Part shown: piece after piece, positions 24,469 to 33,582 of the stretch | Numbering within the stretch: the first letter of the stretch is position 1 | Layout: each line of letters begins with the position of its first letter | Source: an uncultured Bacteroidales bacterium | GTDB taxonomy: Bacteria; Bacteroidota; Bacteroidia; Bacteroidales; Marinilabiliaceae | Length of the DNA: 34,162 nucleotides | Direction of reading: 5' to 3' | Assembly (NCBI GenBank): GCA_937892255.1 | Contig: CALAUL010000045.1 | Coordinates: 1-34,162 of the forward strand | Made by a program: the position numbers and the translations under genes | The notes under the pieces: generated by a model | Told to the model about the DNA's origin: nothing | Seen by the model: the letters and a program-made list of their open reading frames with translations, nothing else | The model's database searches: none

Positions 24469-25122
24469 ATGTGGCATATTATACTTATCGTAGTCGTTGT
24501 GATATGGCTCTCGGTGCTCTTTTACGGCTCGGCATATATGAGTTCGCAGATGTTTGTCAGAGCGATAACGAAGCTCAATGACAAAAGCTCAATCTTATTA
24601 ACATTCGATGACGGACCACATCCGCAAAACACACCCCTTGTATTAGACGTCCTGCGAAAACACAATCATAAAGCAGTATTCTTTTGCATAGCCTCAGAGG
24701 CAGAGAAATATCCCGAGTTGGTACGTCGTATAGTATCTGAGGGACATACGGTAGGTTCGCATACTTATCAGCACTCGTGGCGCACTATATTTTATAGCAA
24801 GCAACGTTATTTGGAAGAGTTGCAACGAGCTGATGCCGTCTTTAAAAAAATAGGCGTTAAAATCGAATATTTTCGTCCTCCTTTGGGTGTTGTCAACGGC
24901 ACAATAGGTTGGGTGTGCCGAGCTATGGGCTATAAAGCCATGGGTTGGTCGGTACGTTCGTTTGATACGCGTGATGAATCTCGTGCGAGGGTCCTTTGTC
25001 GCATTACGAAAAAGTTGAAGGGGGGAAGTATAATATTGCTTCATGACCGTCTGGCAGAAGCTGACGTCCTTGCAGATAAGGTGTTGGAGTATTTTGAGAG
25101 AGAAGTAAGGATTAAGGAGTAG
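24469..25122 (+). CDS. Polysaccharide deacetylase (NodB) family protein, membrane anchored
   Basis: 217 residues: an N-terminal membrane helix (about 3-20), then a NodB domain with motif 1 LLTFDDGPHP (D47, D48), motif 2 GSHTYQHSW (metal-binding H98 and H102), motif 3 FRPPLG and a final IILLHDR. The metal-dependent deacetylase site is complete. Family members act on GlcNAc or other acetylated sugars outside the membrane. It lies 5 bases after the chain-length factor, the last gene of the operon, suggesting a glycolipid-like product or anchoring step. Confidence 0.85.
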   Translation: MWHIILIVVVVIWLSVLFYGSAYMSSQMFVRAITKLNDKSSILLTFDDGPHPQNTPLVLDVLRKHNHKAVFFCIASEAEKYPELVRRIVSEGHTVGSHTYQHSWRTIFYSKQRYLEELQRADAVFKKIGVKIEYFRPPLGVVNGTIGWVCRAMGYKAMGWSVRSFDTRDESRARVLCRITKKLKGGSIILLHDRLAEADVLADKVLEYFEREVRIKE

Positions 25123-25160
25123 AAGTGTTGCAACGCTCTGATGTCGTTGTTACAAAAAAT

Positions 25161-25204
25161 TTCCCCTCGAGAATGTGGACTTATCCAACCAATCGCAAGG
25201 GGAA
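25161..25204 (-). terminator. Possible terminator of the DUF5723-like gene
   Basis: On the minus strand a 9-base stem (25196-25204 with 25161-25169) with a long loop is followed by a T-run (complement of 25154-25159). It lies about 185 bases past the gene's stop, and the long loop makes it only a candidate. Confidence 0.35.
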
Positions 25205-25387
25205 GGGTCAAAATATAAAGGGTTATTGCTTAATAATATATTCTCTTGGTCTATATACGAAAATTATCATTTGATGTTGTTATTTGTTATGTTATTATTG
25301 TTTAAAAGGTTGTCGCTTTATGCAAAATAGATTTACAAATCTGAATAAACATTTATATCGCGATTACCAAAAGTGCAAATCTCGTTT

Positions 25388-26830
25388 TTATAAAGTTGGA
25401 ACTGTCGAATTGTCTTCTGCAACGGTTTCCGTCTCTGTTGGAACGGCTTTTTTAAATGCTTTTCGTCGTCCGATGAAGAAGTTGAAACCCACGCGCACTT
25501 GTGCCGAGCGAGCATATAGGGTGTTGAGAGGCATTCTGTCTGTTACGACATAAAACTGAAATCCGGGAGCTGTGAGAGCTAATCCTTGTCCCATAGATAG
25601 AGCCAATCCGGGGTCCATAGAGAATGATAATACATAGCCGAGCCAGTTGCGAGCTCGCAGTGTAGCACTTGCCGACACTCGCGTATAGAGTCGTTTGTCT
25701 AATATCAAACCGGATACTACTCCGCCTGCTTGAAGCCACTTATATGGTTTGTAGGTGACACTTGTCAGGATATTGGCACTAAGGGCGGTAGTAAAGGCTT
25801 TGTTCTTAAACTTAACGTTGGTAAATTGTGACAGTGAGTCTTCGAGTTGTGTCCAATAAGAACTTGTAACTTTGGTGTTGGGGTCATCTTTTACCGAACC
25901 GCTTACGTCTACACCGGTGAAAGAGAAGTCGTTGTTTGAAACGAATGTATTGGTTGTGTTCTTCCAACGTATGAAACCTAAGTCGAGGACAGATACTCCG
26001 AGAGTCACTTGTTCGTTGAGTTTCATTGTCATGCCCAGGTCAGCGGCAAAACCGGCATTCTTAAATGACGATATTTTCATGTTGTCGCTGTCCCATTCGG
26101 CGTCATCGACATAGCCGTCTTTGTCTGTCTCTATTTCGAGCGGAGCAGAGAGACTGATGTTGCCTCGTGTATGTACGTCGAGAGCGTAGTGCAGGCCGTC
26201 CTTTCGTGTGTCGATGGATAGGTAAAGGTCTTTGCTGCGAAGTGCAAAGTTGCCCAAGAGCAGTTTTGTCTTTCCTCCTACGCGTATCTTGTCGTTTACA
26301 TCTCTGCTGTAACCCACGGCATATTCAAAGTAGTTGAATGCCTTAGCAAAAATGTCGGATAGCGAGTGTTTCATAAAGCGGCCATTGTCAAAGTCGTAGT
26401 TGCCAAACCTGATGTCGAGTATCGATGCCGGAATAACGATGTTCATGCGAGTTTTGTTTGTCACGTCTATGGTTATGAAGTTCTTTCCGGTTGTAAATCC
26501 TGCACCCAAAATGGGAATATCTAAATTCATCGTTGTGAGATTATAGTTCGACATCTTTTTTGATAGTCGGTCGAAGTCAAAATACAGAGAGTCATTGGCT
26601 CCTTTTCGGAAAGCGTCATTGAAGCAGAATCCGCTATTTTCAAAGCCTGCTGATATGCCGGCTAATCCGGGCACTATCATATATCCGCCTGTCAATGGAG
26701 CTTTTGCTGGGTTGAGAGAGTACGCTTGTGGAAGTTCGTCGAGCATCAGCACTGTATGCTCTTGTGCATAACCATGTCGGCTAACGAGCAATGTCATTGT
26801 TAATGCTATGAAGTATATCAGTCGTTTCAT
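25388..26830 (-). CDS. DUF5723-like predicted outer-membrane protein
   Basis: 480 residues. The signal peptide is cut after about VSRHGYAQ. The mature part begins with a LNPAKAPLTGGYMIVPGLAG stretch and is rich in beta-strands with repeated glycine and aromatic residues (NFITIDVTNKTRMNIVIPAS, VTLGVSVLDLGFIRW). The layout fits Bacteroidales proteins annotated as DUF5723, possibly barrels. It lies 12 bases after a lipoprotein gene and is probably co-transcribed with it. Function unknown. Confidence 0.7.
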   Translation of the reverse strand: MKRLIYFIALTMTLLVSRHGYAQEHTVLMLDELPQAYSLNPAKAPLTGGYMIVPGLAGISAGFENSGFCFNDAFRKGANDSLYFDFDRLSKKMSNYNLTTMNLDIPILGAGFTTGKNFITIDVTNKTRMNIVIPASILDIRFGNYDFDNGRFMKHSLSDIFAKAFNYFEYAVGYSRDVNDKIRVGGKTKLLLGNFALRSKDLYLSIDTRKDGLHYALDVHTRGNISLSAPLEIETDKDGYVDDAEWDSDNMKISSFKNAGFAADLGMTMKLNEQVTLGVSVLDLGFIRWKNTTNTFVSNNDFSFTGVDVSGSVKDDPNTKVTSSYWTQLEDSLSQFTNVKFKNKAFTTALSANILTSVTYKPYKWLQAGGVVSGLILDKRLYTRVSASATLRARNWLGYVLSFSMDPGLALSMGQGLALTAPGFQFYVVTDRMPLNTLYARSAQVRVGFNFFIGRRKAFKKAVPTETETVAEDNSTVPTL

Positions 26831-26842
26831 AAGTCGTCATGG

Positions 26843-28369
26843 TTAATAGTTAGTATTTATTTCAAATCCGGCCACCAACGATACGTCAAATATAAAGACG
26901 TTGTCGCTTGTGGGTACTACATATCTGCCGTCAGGGGTATCGAGTGTTATTTGCACTATCAGTCCGTCGGAACGAGAAAGGTCGTCCATTTGTTCTCTTG
27001 TCAGTTCTCTCGTTGTGCTTAGTGTCGTCTTCTCTGTTGATTTGCCGTTGGCATCGATGTTTGGAACTCTGCCCATCTCTTCGACTTCTATGCTGCTGTA
27101 TTTTTGGCCGGTCGAACTATCGTAGGTTACAAGTTTGGTTCCTATTGACAGAGGAAGACTATTTTCGGCATAAACGACCAATTTGCTACGTTTCATGTCG
27201 TCCAGATTTGGAATGTCTGTTATATCGATGGTATCAGCATGTATCACATTTTTTTTGCTGATGGTAAACTCAACGGGTATCTTGTACGAATAGCCGAGAT
27301 ACAGTGTGTCGTTGGAATGTATCGTCACGTTGCTGCTTCCTTTTGCCATAGAGGCGTCAACTTTGCAACAATACAATATCGAATCCGGAACATCTTTAAA
27401 GAACGATGCTATGTTTGAATTCTCTTTGTCAAAGGTTATAACCTTGTCGATGTCACGAGATTCAACGGAGAATGGTGCTGTGTCGAGAGTCTTTCTTTTT
27501 GTGCTGTTCTTGCGTGATACCACATCCGGTGTAACATCAAAATGCAAGTCGGTGTTGTTGGTATACGATAGAAACAGTTCCGGATTGCGGAACTGCGACT
27601 CTTTGCCCAAGCGGTTGAAGTTCTTCAGTCCCGTCATGTTTATATATTGGTCGGTTACGAATGACATATTATTCATTATTCCTGTTATGCTGTTGGGTCT
27701 CTTTATCTGCAGCTCGATATTCATTGAACCAAAAGAACCTGCGTCATCAGATGCTACTTTAAGAGTCATTTTAACCGGTATCTCGTTGTCAGAAATGAGC
27801 AATTTCTTTCCTGTGGCGTTTATGGTGGTATACTGAGACGTCTTTTTCACATCGAATGTGCTTTTACTTCCGCCCAAGTCGATAGTGACATTGGTACGAA
27901 CCGTGAAGTCGTTGCACGTAATATCTATTTGATAGTCGCAGTCAAGCGATGATATTTGTACGACGTCTGTCGGTATGGGAATAGAGAAGACAATAGGCAA
28001 CGAGACGGAATCTTCCCCCGCAGATGTCATCTCCGCTATTGAGAATGATGACAGGTTCAACGGATATTCAAATGACACTCCGTCGGCATCTATTTGCAAC
28101 ATGTCGTAGAGCGAAAAGGCTGCTATCGAGTCATGGTTTGAGTTTATAAGCAGACGTTCATCTCCGTCTTCGTCTCTCACATATTCAATGCAGTTTTCCA
28201 CTTCGTCGAACATGTACGCCACTGTAACATCGGCTTTTGCCAATGGAAGCATAAGCGAAGGCGAAGCTGATACTTCGTCGCTTATCATATCGAAATCTAC
28301 CTCGTCGTAACATGCTGTCAACATCACGCTGACGAAGACTAAACATTTTGTTATTATGCTTTTCCTCAT
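26843..28369 (-). CDS. Predicted surface lipoprotein of unknown function
   Basis: 508 residues. The type II signal peptide has the lipobox LTAC (C20) followed by acidic residues (YDEVDFDM), a pattern associated with surface export of Bacteroidota lipoproteins. The rest is beta-rich with Ig-like spacing and no recognised catalytic motif. It is the first gene of a two-gene unit with the DUF5723-like gene. No clear TAnnTTTG box is seen upstream on the minus strand. Confidence 0.65.
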   Translation of the reverse strand: MRKSIITKCLVFVSVMLTACYDEVDFDMISDEVSASPSLMLPLAKADVTVAYMFDEVENCIEYVRDEDGDERLLINSNHDSIAAFSLYDMLQIDADGVSFEYPLNLSSFSIAEMTSAGEDSVSLPIVFSIPIPTDVVQISSLDCDYQIDITCNDFTVRTNVTIDLGGSKSTFDVKKTSQYTTINATGKKLLISDNEIPVKMTLKVASDDAGSFGSMNIELQIKRPNSITGIMNNMSFVTDQYINMTGLKNFNRLGKESQFRNPELFLSYTNNTDLHFDVTPDVVSRKNSTKRKTLDTAPFSVESRDIDKVITFDKENSNIASFFKDVPDSILYCCKVDASMAKGSSNVTIHSNDTLYLGYSYKIPVEFTISKKNVIHADTIDITDIPNLDDMKRSKLVVYAENSLPLSIGTKLVTYDSSTGQKYSSIEVEEMGRVPNIDANGKSTEKTTLSTTRELTREQMDDLSRSDGLIVQITLDTPDGRYVVPTSDNVFIFDVSLVAGFEINTNY

Positions 28370-28458
28370 ACCCTTTATTAAATTGACTTTATTGTTGTCG
28401 TTAACGTAGATATGTGAAAAAATGTTACATACATATACTCTTTATTATACTACAAAAC

Positions 28459-28502
28459 AAGAAGTCACCTCAAAGAGTTTTATCTCTTTGAGGTGACTTC
28501 TT
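28459..28502 (-). terminator. Perfect 19-bp terminator hairpin after the second BspA-like gene
   Basis: 28459-28477 pairs with 28484-28502 without a mismatch around a 6-base loop. On the minus strand it is followed by a T-rich stretch (TTGTTTTG), about 35 bases past the stop at 28538. Confidence 0.75.
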
Positions 28503-28537
28503 TATGGATATGTTATCTGTTAGAAAAACAGTTATTT

Positions 28538-29788
28538 TCAGAAGTTTGTATCAGATAGCATATCGCAGTCGTTGAATACTTTTTTGCCCAATTTGGTATT
28601 AGTGCCGAGCAAGTGAGCTCTCTGTAGTTTTTCACATTTGTTAAATGCCTTCTCTTTTATCTCTTTTACCGAAGCAGGTATTTCGATTTTAGTCAATGAA
28701 TTGCACTTATTGAATGCTTTTTCACCTATCTCAACAAGATTATTAGGTAGTTTTATTTCAGCGAGCGATATACATGAGTTAAATGCGGCTTCGCCTATTG
28801 AAGTCAATGTGCTTGGCAAGGTGACACTCGTCAATTTTTCACAGTCTTCAAAACAAGCCTTTGCGATAGCTTTTACTCCCTCCTGTAGTTCTACTATTTC
28901 CAAACCTGTACAATTTGCAAATACTTTTTCTCCTACCATATTAATACCTTCAGGTACACAGATAGTTTTTATAAGATAACAGTTTCTAAACGCAGCATTT
29001 CCTATATGTTTCACAGTTTTAGGTATCTGTATATCCAATAGATTTTTGCAGTATCCGAAGGCAAATTCATCTATCTTCTCGACTCCTTCAGGCAAATTAG
29101 CAGATGCCAAATTTGAGCAATAAGCAAAAGCACTATTGCCTATCTCCTTCATGTGGGGTGGTATGAGGATATTTTTTAAACCTTTACACCCATAGAACGC
29201 GTAATTGCCTATAGCTGTTACAGATTCGGGTATAACGGTGGTACTACAACCACTAATCAGTTTGTTCTCTGCTGTCTTGATTATAGCATTGCAGTTTTCG
29301 CGTGAGTCGTAAACACTGTTTTTCTGGTCCACTTCTATTTTTGTGATAGGACAGTCTTTAACTATGCCATAGCCTATAGATACAACAGATTCCGGAATGA
29401 ACAAACTCGTTAAACTACTAGCGCAGAACGCCTCCTTACCTATCTTAGCAAGGTGAGGTGGAAGTTCTATTTCAGTCAAACAATCGCAACTATTAAAGGC
29501 TCCATCCCCTATTTCTACCAATGAATAAGGAAGTATTACTGTATTGAGTTTCTTACAAGATGCAAATGCCCCATTTGATATCTCTACCATCTTGTAGACT
29601 TTGCCATTTCCCGTTACCTCGTCCGGTATATCCGCTTCAACGATGTTCTTGTCAGCCGCAACTAATCTTACCTTTCGTATCTTCTTGTCGGGTATAACTT
29701 CATAGGTAATACGATTTTGAACGATAGGTTGTGCCATAAGAGGCAATGTAACTAACAACAGCAGCAATAGTACAATGTGTCGTGTCAT
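28538..29788 (-). CDS. BspA-like leucine-rich-repeat protein
   Basis: 416 residues: a signal peptide (HIVLLLLLLVTLPLMAQ), then about 14 LRR_5 units (for example LTSVTLPSTLTSIGEAAF plus Cys) interrupted by a VDQKNSVYDSRENCNAII island typical of BspA proteins. Unlike the LRR gene at 19605, its units are diverged, so it is an older repeat array. It has no C-terminal anchor or T9SS domain that I can see. It is probably a secreted or surface binding protein, transcribed alone with its own terminator. Confidence 0.88.
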   Translation of the reverse strand: MTRHIVLLLLLLVTLPLMAQPIVQNRITYEVIPDKKIRKVRLVAADKNIVEADIPDEVTGNGKVYKMVEISNGAFASCKKLNTVILPYSLVEIGDGAFNSCDCLTEIELPPHLAKIGKEAFCASSLTSLFIPESVVSIGYGIVKDCPITKIEVDQKNSVYDSRENCNAIIKTAENKLISGCSTTVIPESVTAIGNYAFYGCKGLKNILIPPHMKEIGNSAFAYCSNLASANLPEGVEKIDEFAFGYCKNLLDIQIPKTVKHIGNAAFRNCYLIKTICVPEGINMVGEKVFANCTGLEIVELQEGVKAIAKACFEDCEKLTSVTLPSTLTSIGEAAFNSCISLAEIKLPNNLVEIGEKAFNKCNSLTKIEIPASVKEIKEKAFNKCEKLQRAHLLGTNTKLGKKVFNDCDMLSDTNF

Positions 29789-30150
29789 TTTTACTCGTTT
29801 TTATAGATTTGATGTTTAAAAAGTATCTTATCTCTTATACTATATGCAGTATACAGATGATTTTATCTCTTTGTTTGAATAGCAATGATAATGATATGTT
29901 GTTAAAAAACCAAAAAAAATGTCTTATTTAACATATTGGTTCTATATTATATCTTAGCCACTGATAACTCTTTCTAAGTATCAAAGATGAAAAGACAAGT
30001 CTCCCCTCTTATTTTTCCATTATCGTGAATATTTTCTTTTCAATTCATTTTGTTTGTAAACTCAAACCTATAACTTTGTCTTTCTGAGGAGAGGGGTTAC
30101 TCTCTATGTGAAACGAATTATAATAATAACAAGCTAAAGTAATAGTAATT
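29789..30150. other. Divergent intergenic region between the BspA-like gene and lemA
   Basis: No gene. AT-rich. It carries a promoter box for lemA and, directly abutting it, CAAACCTA (30063-30070), which is TAGGTTTG on the minus strand and could drive the divergent LRR gene 275 bases away. Confidence 0.5.
30050..30078 (+). promoter_or_regulatory. Promoter of the lemA unit
   Basis: TTG at 30050-30052, an 18-base spacer and TAACTTTG at 30071-30078, a full -7 match. The start would lie about 65 bases before lemA. Confidence 0.65.
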
Positions 30151-30813
30151 ATGGCTAATGAGTTAGATGAAATGACAGGACCTGTTAACTCGGCAGGTAG
30201 AGATGTGAATGTTATCGAAAAGCAGTTGCCTGTTAAGATAGGCGCAGGCTCGGTTATCTTTGAAGTTTTCTTGTGGCTTTGCGGTATACTACCAGGTATC
30301 ATCTTTATCTTCATGAAGATAAGTGCAAAGAACTATTTCCAACAGTTACAGCAAAAGTTGCAAGCTGACGCCTCGACGATAGACAACTATCTCGAACAGC
30401 GTGTGCAGATACTTCAGAATGTAGCTCCACTTCTTGAAAAGGCTATTGACTTAGACAAAGATGTAATGAAGACAGTAGCTGCATACCGCGGTGGTATCAA
30501 TGCCGATGCTTCTCGTAATCAAGTGGCACAACAGGTCGACACAGCTTTCGCTCGTCTCTTCCCTCAAGTAGAGGCTTATCCCGAACTTAAGGCTCATGCT
30601 GCTATAGCTGATGCTATGCAACAAAATGCTTATCTTCAGAAAGAGATAACAGCAGCTCGTTCGCTCTATAATGATACTGTCAATCAGTGGAACCGTGATA
30701 TCTTCGACTGGCCTACAAAGATGATTGTTGCAGCTCGTGCAGGATACACTACACGTATCCCATTTACTGCTTCCGCTGAGGTCAAAGAACGTGCAAGACA
30801 AGTCTTCTTTTAA
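30151..30813 (+). CDS. LemA family protein
   Basis: 220 residues: a short acidic N-terminus, one membrane helix (about 33-57) and a helical-bundle domain. The C-terminal family signature is clear (LQKEITAARSLYNDTVNQWN, then IFDWPTKMIVAARAG). LemA proteins are inner-membrane or signal-anchored helical proteins of unknown function. It is followed 29 bases later by a 577-residue two-helix protein that probably works with it. Confidence 0.88.
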   Translation: MANELDEMTGPVNSAGRDVNVIEKQLPVKIGAGSVIFEVFLWLCGILPGIIFIFMKISAKNYFQQLQQKLQADASTIDNYLEQRVQILQNVAPLLEKAIDLDKDVMKTVAAYRGGINADASRNQVAQQVDTAFARLFPQVEAYPELKAHAAIADAMQQNAYLQKEITAARSLYNDTVNQWNRDIFDWPTKMIVAARAGYTTRIPFTASAEVKERARQVFF

Positions 30814-30842
30814 TCATTATACGATACCGTATAACCCCTATC

Positions 30843-32576
30843 ATGGAAGATATACATGACCCATTAGAACGTTATAAGACGCTCTACAAGGATTCTTTCC
30901 GTAAAAACGTAGAGGATACTATGGCTGAGATCGAACGTCTCTCCGGTATCGATGTGCAAGCCAATAAAAAGATTTGTGCCGACATAGACCAACTCAAACT
31001 TGATGTCGAATCACAAAACTCCAAATCTAATTGGCTTAAAGCATTGAGAGTCATTCTTATTATCCTCTCCATAGCTCTTATGGCATTGCCTTTCTATTAC
31101 AACAAACTATTCCCAGGGGTAGGTGGACAATACGCCCCTTTGTATATGGGAATAGCTGTCTTGTTGGGTATTGTGCTAATAGTATACTCTTTCACCGGAC
31201 TTAGTCGTAAGATAAAGGAGGCAGATGCCCAATTGGCCAAACTCAAGGATGAGCTAAAAATGATGCTCGACATAGCTTGGCAACAGATGAGTTCCGTAAA
31301 CCAACTCTTTAGCTGGGATATGCCAACCAAACTCATAGAGAAGACTGTTCCCAATATTCACTTTGATGCTTTTTTTAATCAAGGTCGCCTCACTGAGATA
31401 GTAAAAGACTTCGGATACGACGGTTTTCTCAATGGTAACACTTCCGTACTCTTCGCTCACAGTGGTGAGGTAAAAGGCAACCCATTCGTAATAGCTAAGT
31501 TCAGAAGAGTCAAAATGGGCACTAAGACCTATACAGGGTATAAGACAATACATTGGACAACATACATGCGCGATGCCAACGGCAAACGTCGTGCAGTGAG
31601 ACAATCTCAGACACTGAGCGCCTCTGTGACCAAACCGTGTCCAGTGTATGACACCTTTACAGTGCTTATGTATGCCAACGAAGCTGCGCCCAACCTCTCA
31701 TTCACTCGCGAGCCTGATGGACTATCCGAAGAGGGGTTCTTCACCAATATGCGACGTAAGAGCAAACGCAAAGAACTGGAGAAATTCTCTCGCAATCTCA
31801 CTGATGATAGCGACTACACCATGATGTCAAATCAAGAGTTTGAAGTCCTCTTCGAAACGAAAGATAGAGACAACGAAGTCGAATATCGTCTCCTCTTTAC
31901 AGCCCTGGCTCAACGCAGTATCATGGATCTTATGAAGGACAATGCCGAAGGATATGGCGACGATTTCTCTGTGATGAAGTCCAAGATGATAAATGTGGTA
32001 AGTCCTAAACACTTCGAAGATTTTGATATCAATACCGATCCAGCGAGATTCATGGATTACAATTTTGAGAAGGTTAAGCAAAACTTCATAAGTTTCAATG
32101 TAGAGTACTTCCGTTCGATATATTTTGCCTTCGCTCCTCTACTCGCCATACCTCTGTATCAACAGACTCGCACACGTAAGGAGATATATGGTGAAGATCT
32201 TATGAGACGCTCATCGTTTTGGGAATGGGAATCCCTTGTCAACTATAAGGGTCAAAAGCAGTTCGCTCACCCTCGTAGCATAACCGAAAATATACTGAAG
32301 GTAGACCATTCAAGCACTGATGCTCAAAGTAATAATGTCAAGCTCAACGTCTTTGCACACGGTTACTCTGGAACGAAGTGCATACACAAGGAGCAAGTAT
32401 TTGGAGGCGATGGCAGATACCACACCGTAAATGTAGAATGGATACGCTATGATGCTGTGTGCCATATGACACCTATCGTAATTTCCGAAAACCCTGACGT
32501 AGACAAAGACGTAATACGTGAAGAGCGAATACGACAATATGACACACGTTCTTTCCGTCGTAAGATTCACTTCTGA
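30843..32576 (+). CDS. Two-helix membrane protein paired with LemA, unknown function
   Basis: 577 residues: a helical N-terminus (about 1-60), two membrane helices (67-87 and 99-119) forming a hairpin, a coiled-coil-like stretch (120-150) and a large soluble region (150-577). The soluble region has alternating strands (GNPFVIAKFRRVKMGTKTYTGYKTIHWTTY, for instance, spans about 210-240). I do not recognise catalytic motifs. It may belong to the MAG1210-type family that neighbours LemA in mollicutes, but this is a memory-based guess. The layout suggests a membrane-anchored cytoplasmic partner of LemA. Confidence 0.6.
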   Translation: MEDIHDPLERYKTLYKDSFRKNVEDTMAEIERLSGIDVQANKKICADIDQLKLDVESQNSKSNWLKALRVILIILSIALMALPFYYNKLFPGVGGQYAPLYMGIAVLLGIVLIVYSFTGLSRKIKEADAQLAKLKDELKMMLDIAWQQMSSVNQLFSWDMPTKLIEKTVPNIHFDAFFNQGRLTEIVKDFGYDGFLNGNTSVLFAHSGEVKGNPFVIAKFRRVKMGTKTYTGYKTIHWTTYMRDANGKRRAVRQSQTLSASVTKPCPVYDTFTVLMYANEAAPNLSFTREPDGLSEEGFFTNMRRKSKRKELEKFSRNLTDDSDYTMMSNQEFEVLFETKDRDNEVEYRLLFTALAQRSIMDLMKDNAEGYGDDFSVMKSKMINVVSPKHFEDFDINTDPARFMDYNFEKVKQNFISFNVEYFRSIYFAFAPLLAIPLYQQTRTRKEIYGEDLMRRSSFWEWESLVNYKGQKQFAHPRSITENILKVDHSSTDAQSNNVKLNVFAHGYSGTKCIHKEQVFGGDGRYHTVNVEWIRYDAVCHMTPIVISENPDVDKDVIREERIRQYDTRSFRRKIHF

Positions 32577-32685
32577 TTATTTCGGTACGCCAAATGAGCA
32601 GAGCTGAACTTGCTTAGACTCTACCCCGGCGTGAAATGGTGTATCAATAAGTTTTACTTAGTTCTGCATTCTAAAATATAGCATT

Positions 32686-33546
32686 ATGGACGATAAGATA
32701 GCACACCAAAAGCCCGTTGTGGCATTAGTATATGACTTCGATGGCACCCTCTCTCCACGCAACATGCAGGAATTTGGTTTTATACAGGCTATCGGAAAAG
32801 ATATCGATGAGTTCTGGACCAAGAATAATGAACTATCAGAGAAAAATGATGCCAGCGGAATACTCTGTTACATGTACCTGATGATACATGAGGCAAAGTA
32901 CAATTCCGTACTTCTTACACGTGACTCATTCCGTAAGTTTGGAGCCATGGTCGAACTCTTTGAAGGTGTCAAAGAGTGGTTTGCTCTTATCAACAGTTAT
33001 GGAGAGAAATGCGGACTTACCATAAAGCACTATATCAATTCCTCAGGTCTCAAAGAGATGATAGAGGGAACAAGTATAGCGCATGAATTTGAAAACATAT
33101 ATGCATGCTCCTTTTTGTATGATGTCAACGGCGTGGCTTATTGGCCGGCAGTAGCTGTTGACTATACAGCCAAGACACAGTTTCTATTCAAAATCAACAA
33201 GGGAATACAATCAGTAAGCGACACACGTAAAATCAACGAATATATACCCGAAGAAGAGAGACCCATTCCCTTCAAACGTATGATATACTTCGGTGACGGA
33301 GCCACTGATATTCCGAGCATGAAGATGGTCAAAGAGCATGGCGGACACTCTATAGCTGTCTACGGAGAAGAGTCCAAACGTCCTATGGCTCAAAGACTCA
33401 TTGACGAACATCGTGTCAACTTCGCCTGTCATGCCAACTATCGCAAAGGAGGTGAGATACACACTGTTGTAACCAAGATACTTGATAAAATAAAGGCAGA
33501 CTATGACATTGACAGTTTGGCAATGTATCATAAGAAGAGCTTCTAA
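32686..33546 (+). CDS. HAD-superfamily phosphatase-like hydrolase
   Basis: 286 residues with all four HAD motifs: motif I LVYDFDGTLSP (D17, D19), motif II INSSGLKEM, the motif III Lys in TAKTQFLFKIN, and motif IV IYFGDGATDIPSM. The helical cap between motifs I and II is of C1 type. The substrate is not evident. It lies 109 bases after the LemA partner gene without a clear promoter of its own, so it may be part of the same unit. Confidence 0.85.
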   Translation: MDDKIAHQKPVVALVYDFDGTLSPRNMQEFGFIQAIGKDIDEFWTKNNELSEKNDASGILCYMYLMIHEAKYNSVLLTRDSFRKFGAMVELFEGVKEWFALINSYGEKCGLTIKHYINSSGLKEMIEGTSIAHEFENIYACSFLYDVNGVAYWPAVAVDYTAKTQFLFKINKGIQSVSDTRKINEYIPEEERPIPFKRMIYFGDGATDIPSMKMVKEHGGHSIAVYGEESKRPMAQRLIDEHRVNFACHANYRKGGEIHTVVTKILDKIKADYDIDSLAMYHKKSF

Positions 33547-33582
33547 AACTATTCTCAAATTAGAAGCTGTTTAATTTTTATT
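33538..33582 (+). terminator. Terminator of the HAD gene
   Basis: A 9-base stem (33538-33546, which includes the TAA stop, with 33560-33568) is followed by a T-rich tract (33569-33582). Confidence 0.65.

Noticed and set aside
25284..25553. 89-codon plus-strand frame at the end of the DUF5723-like gene
   Set aside because: About half of it is antisense to the C-terminus of a better supported gene, and it has no recognisable features.
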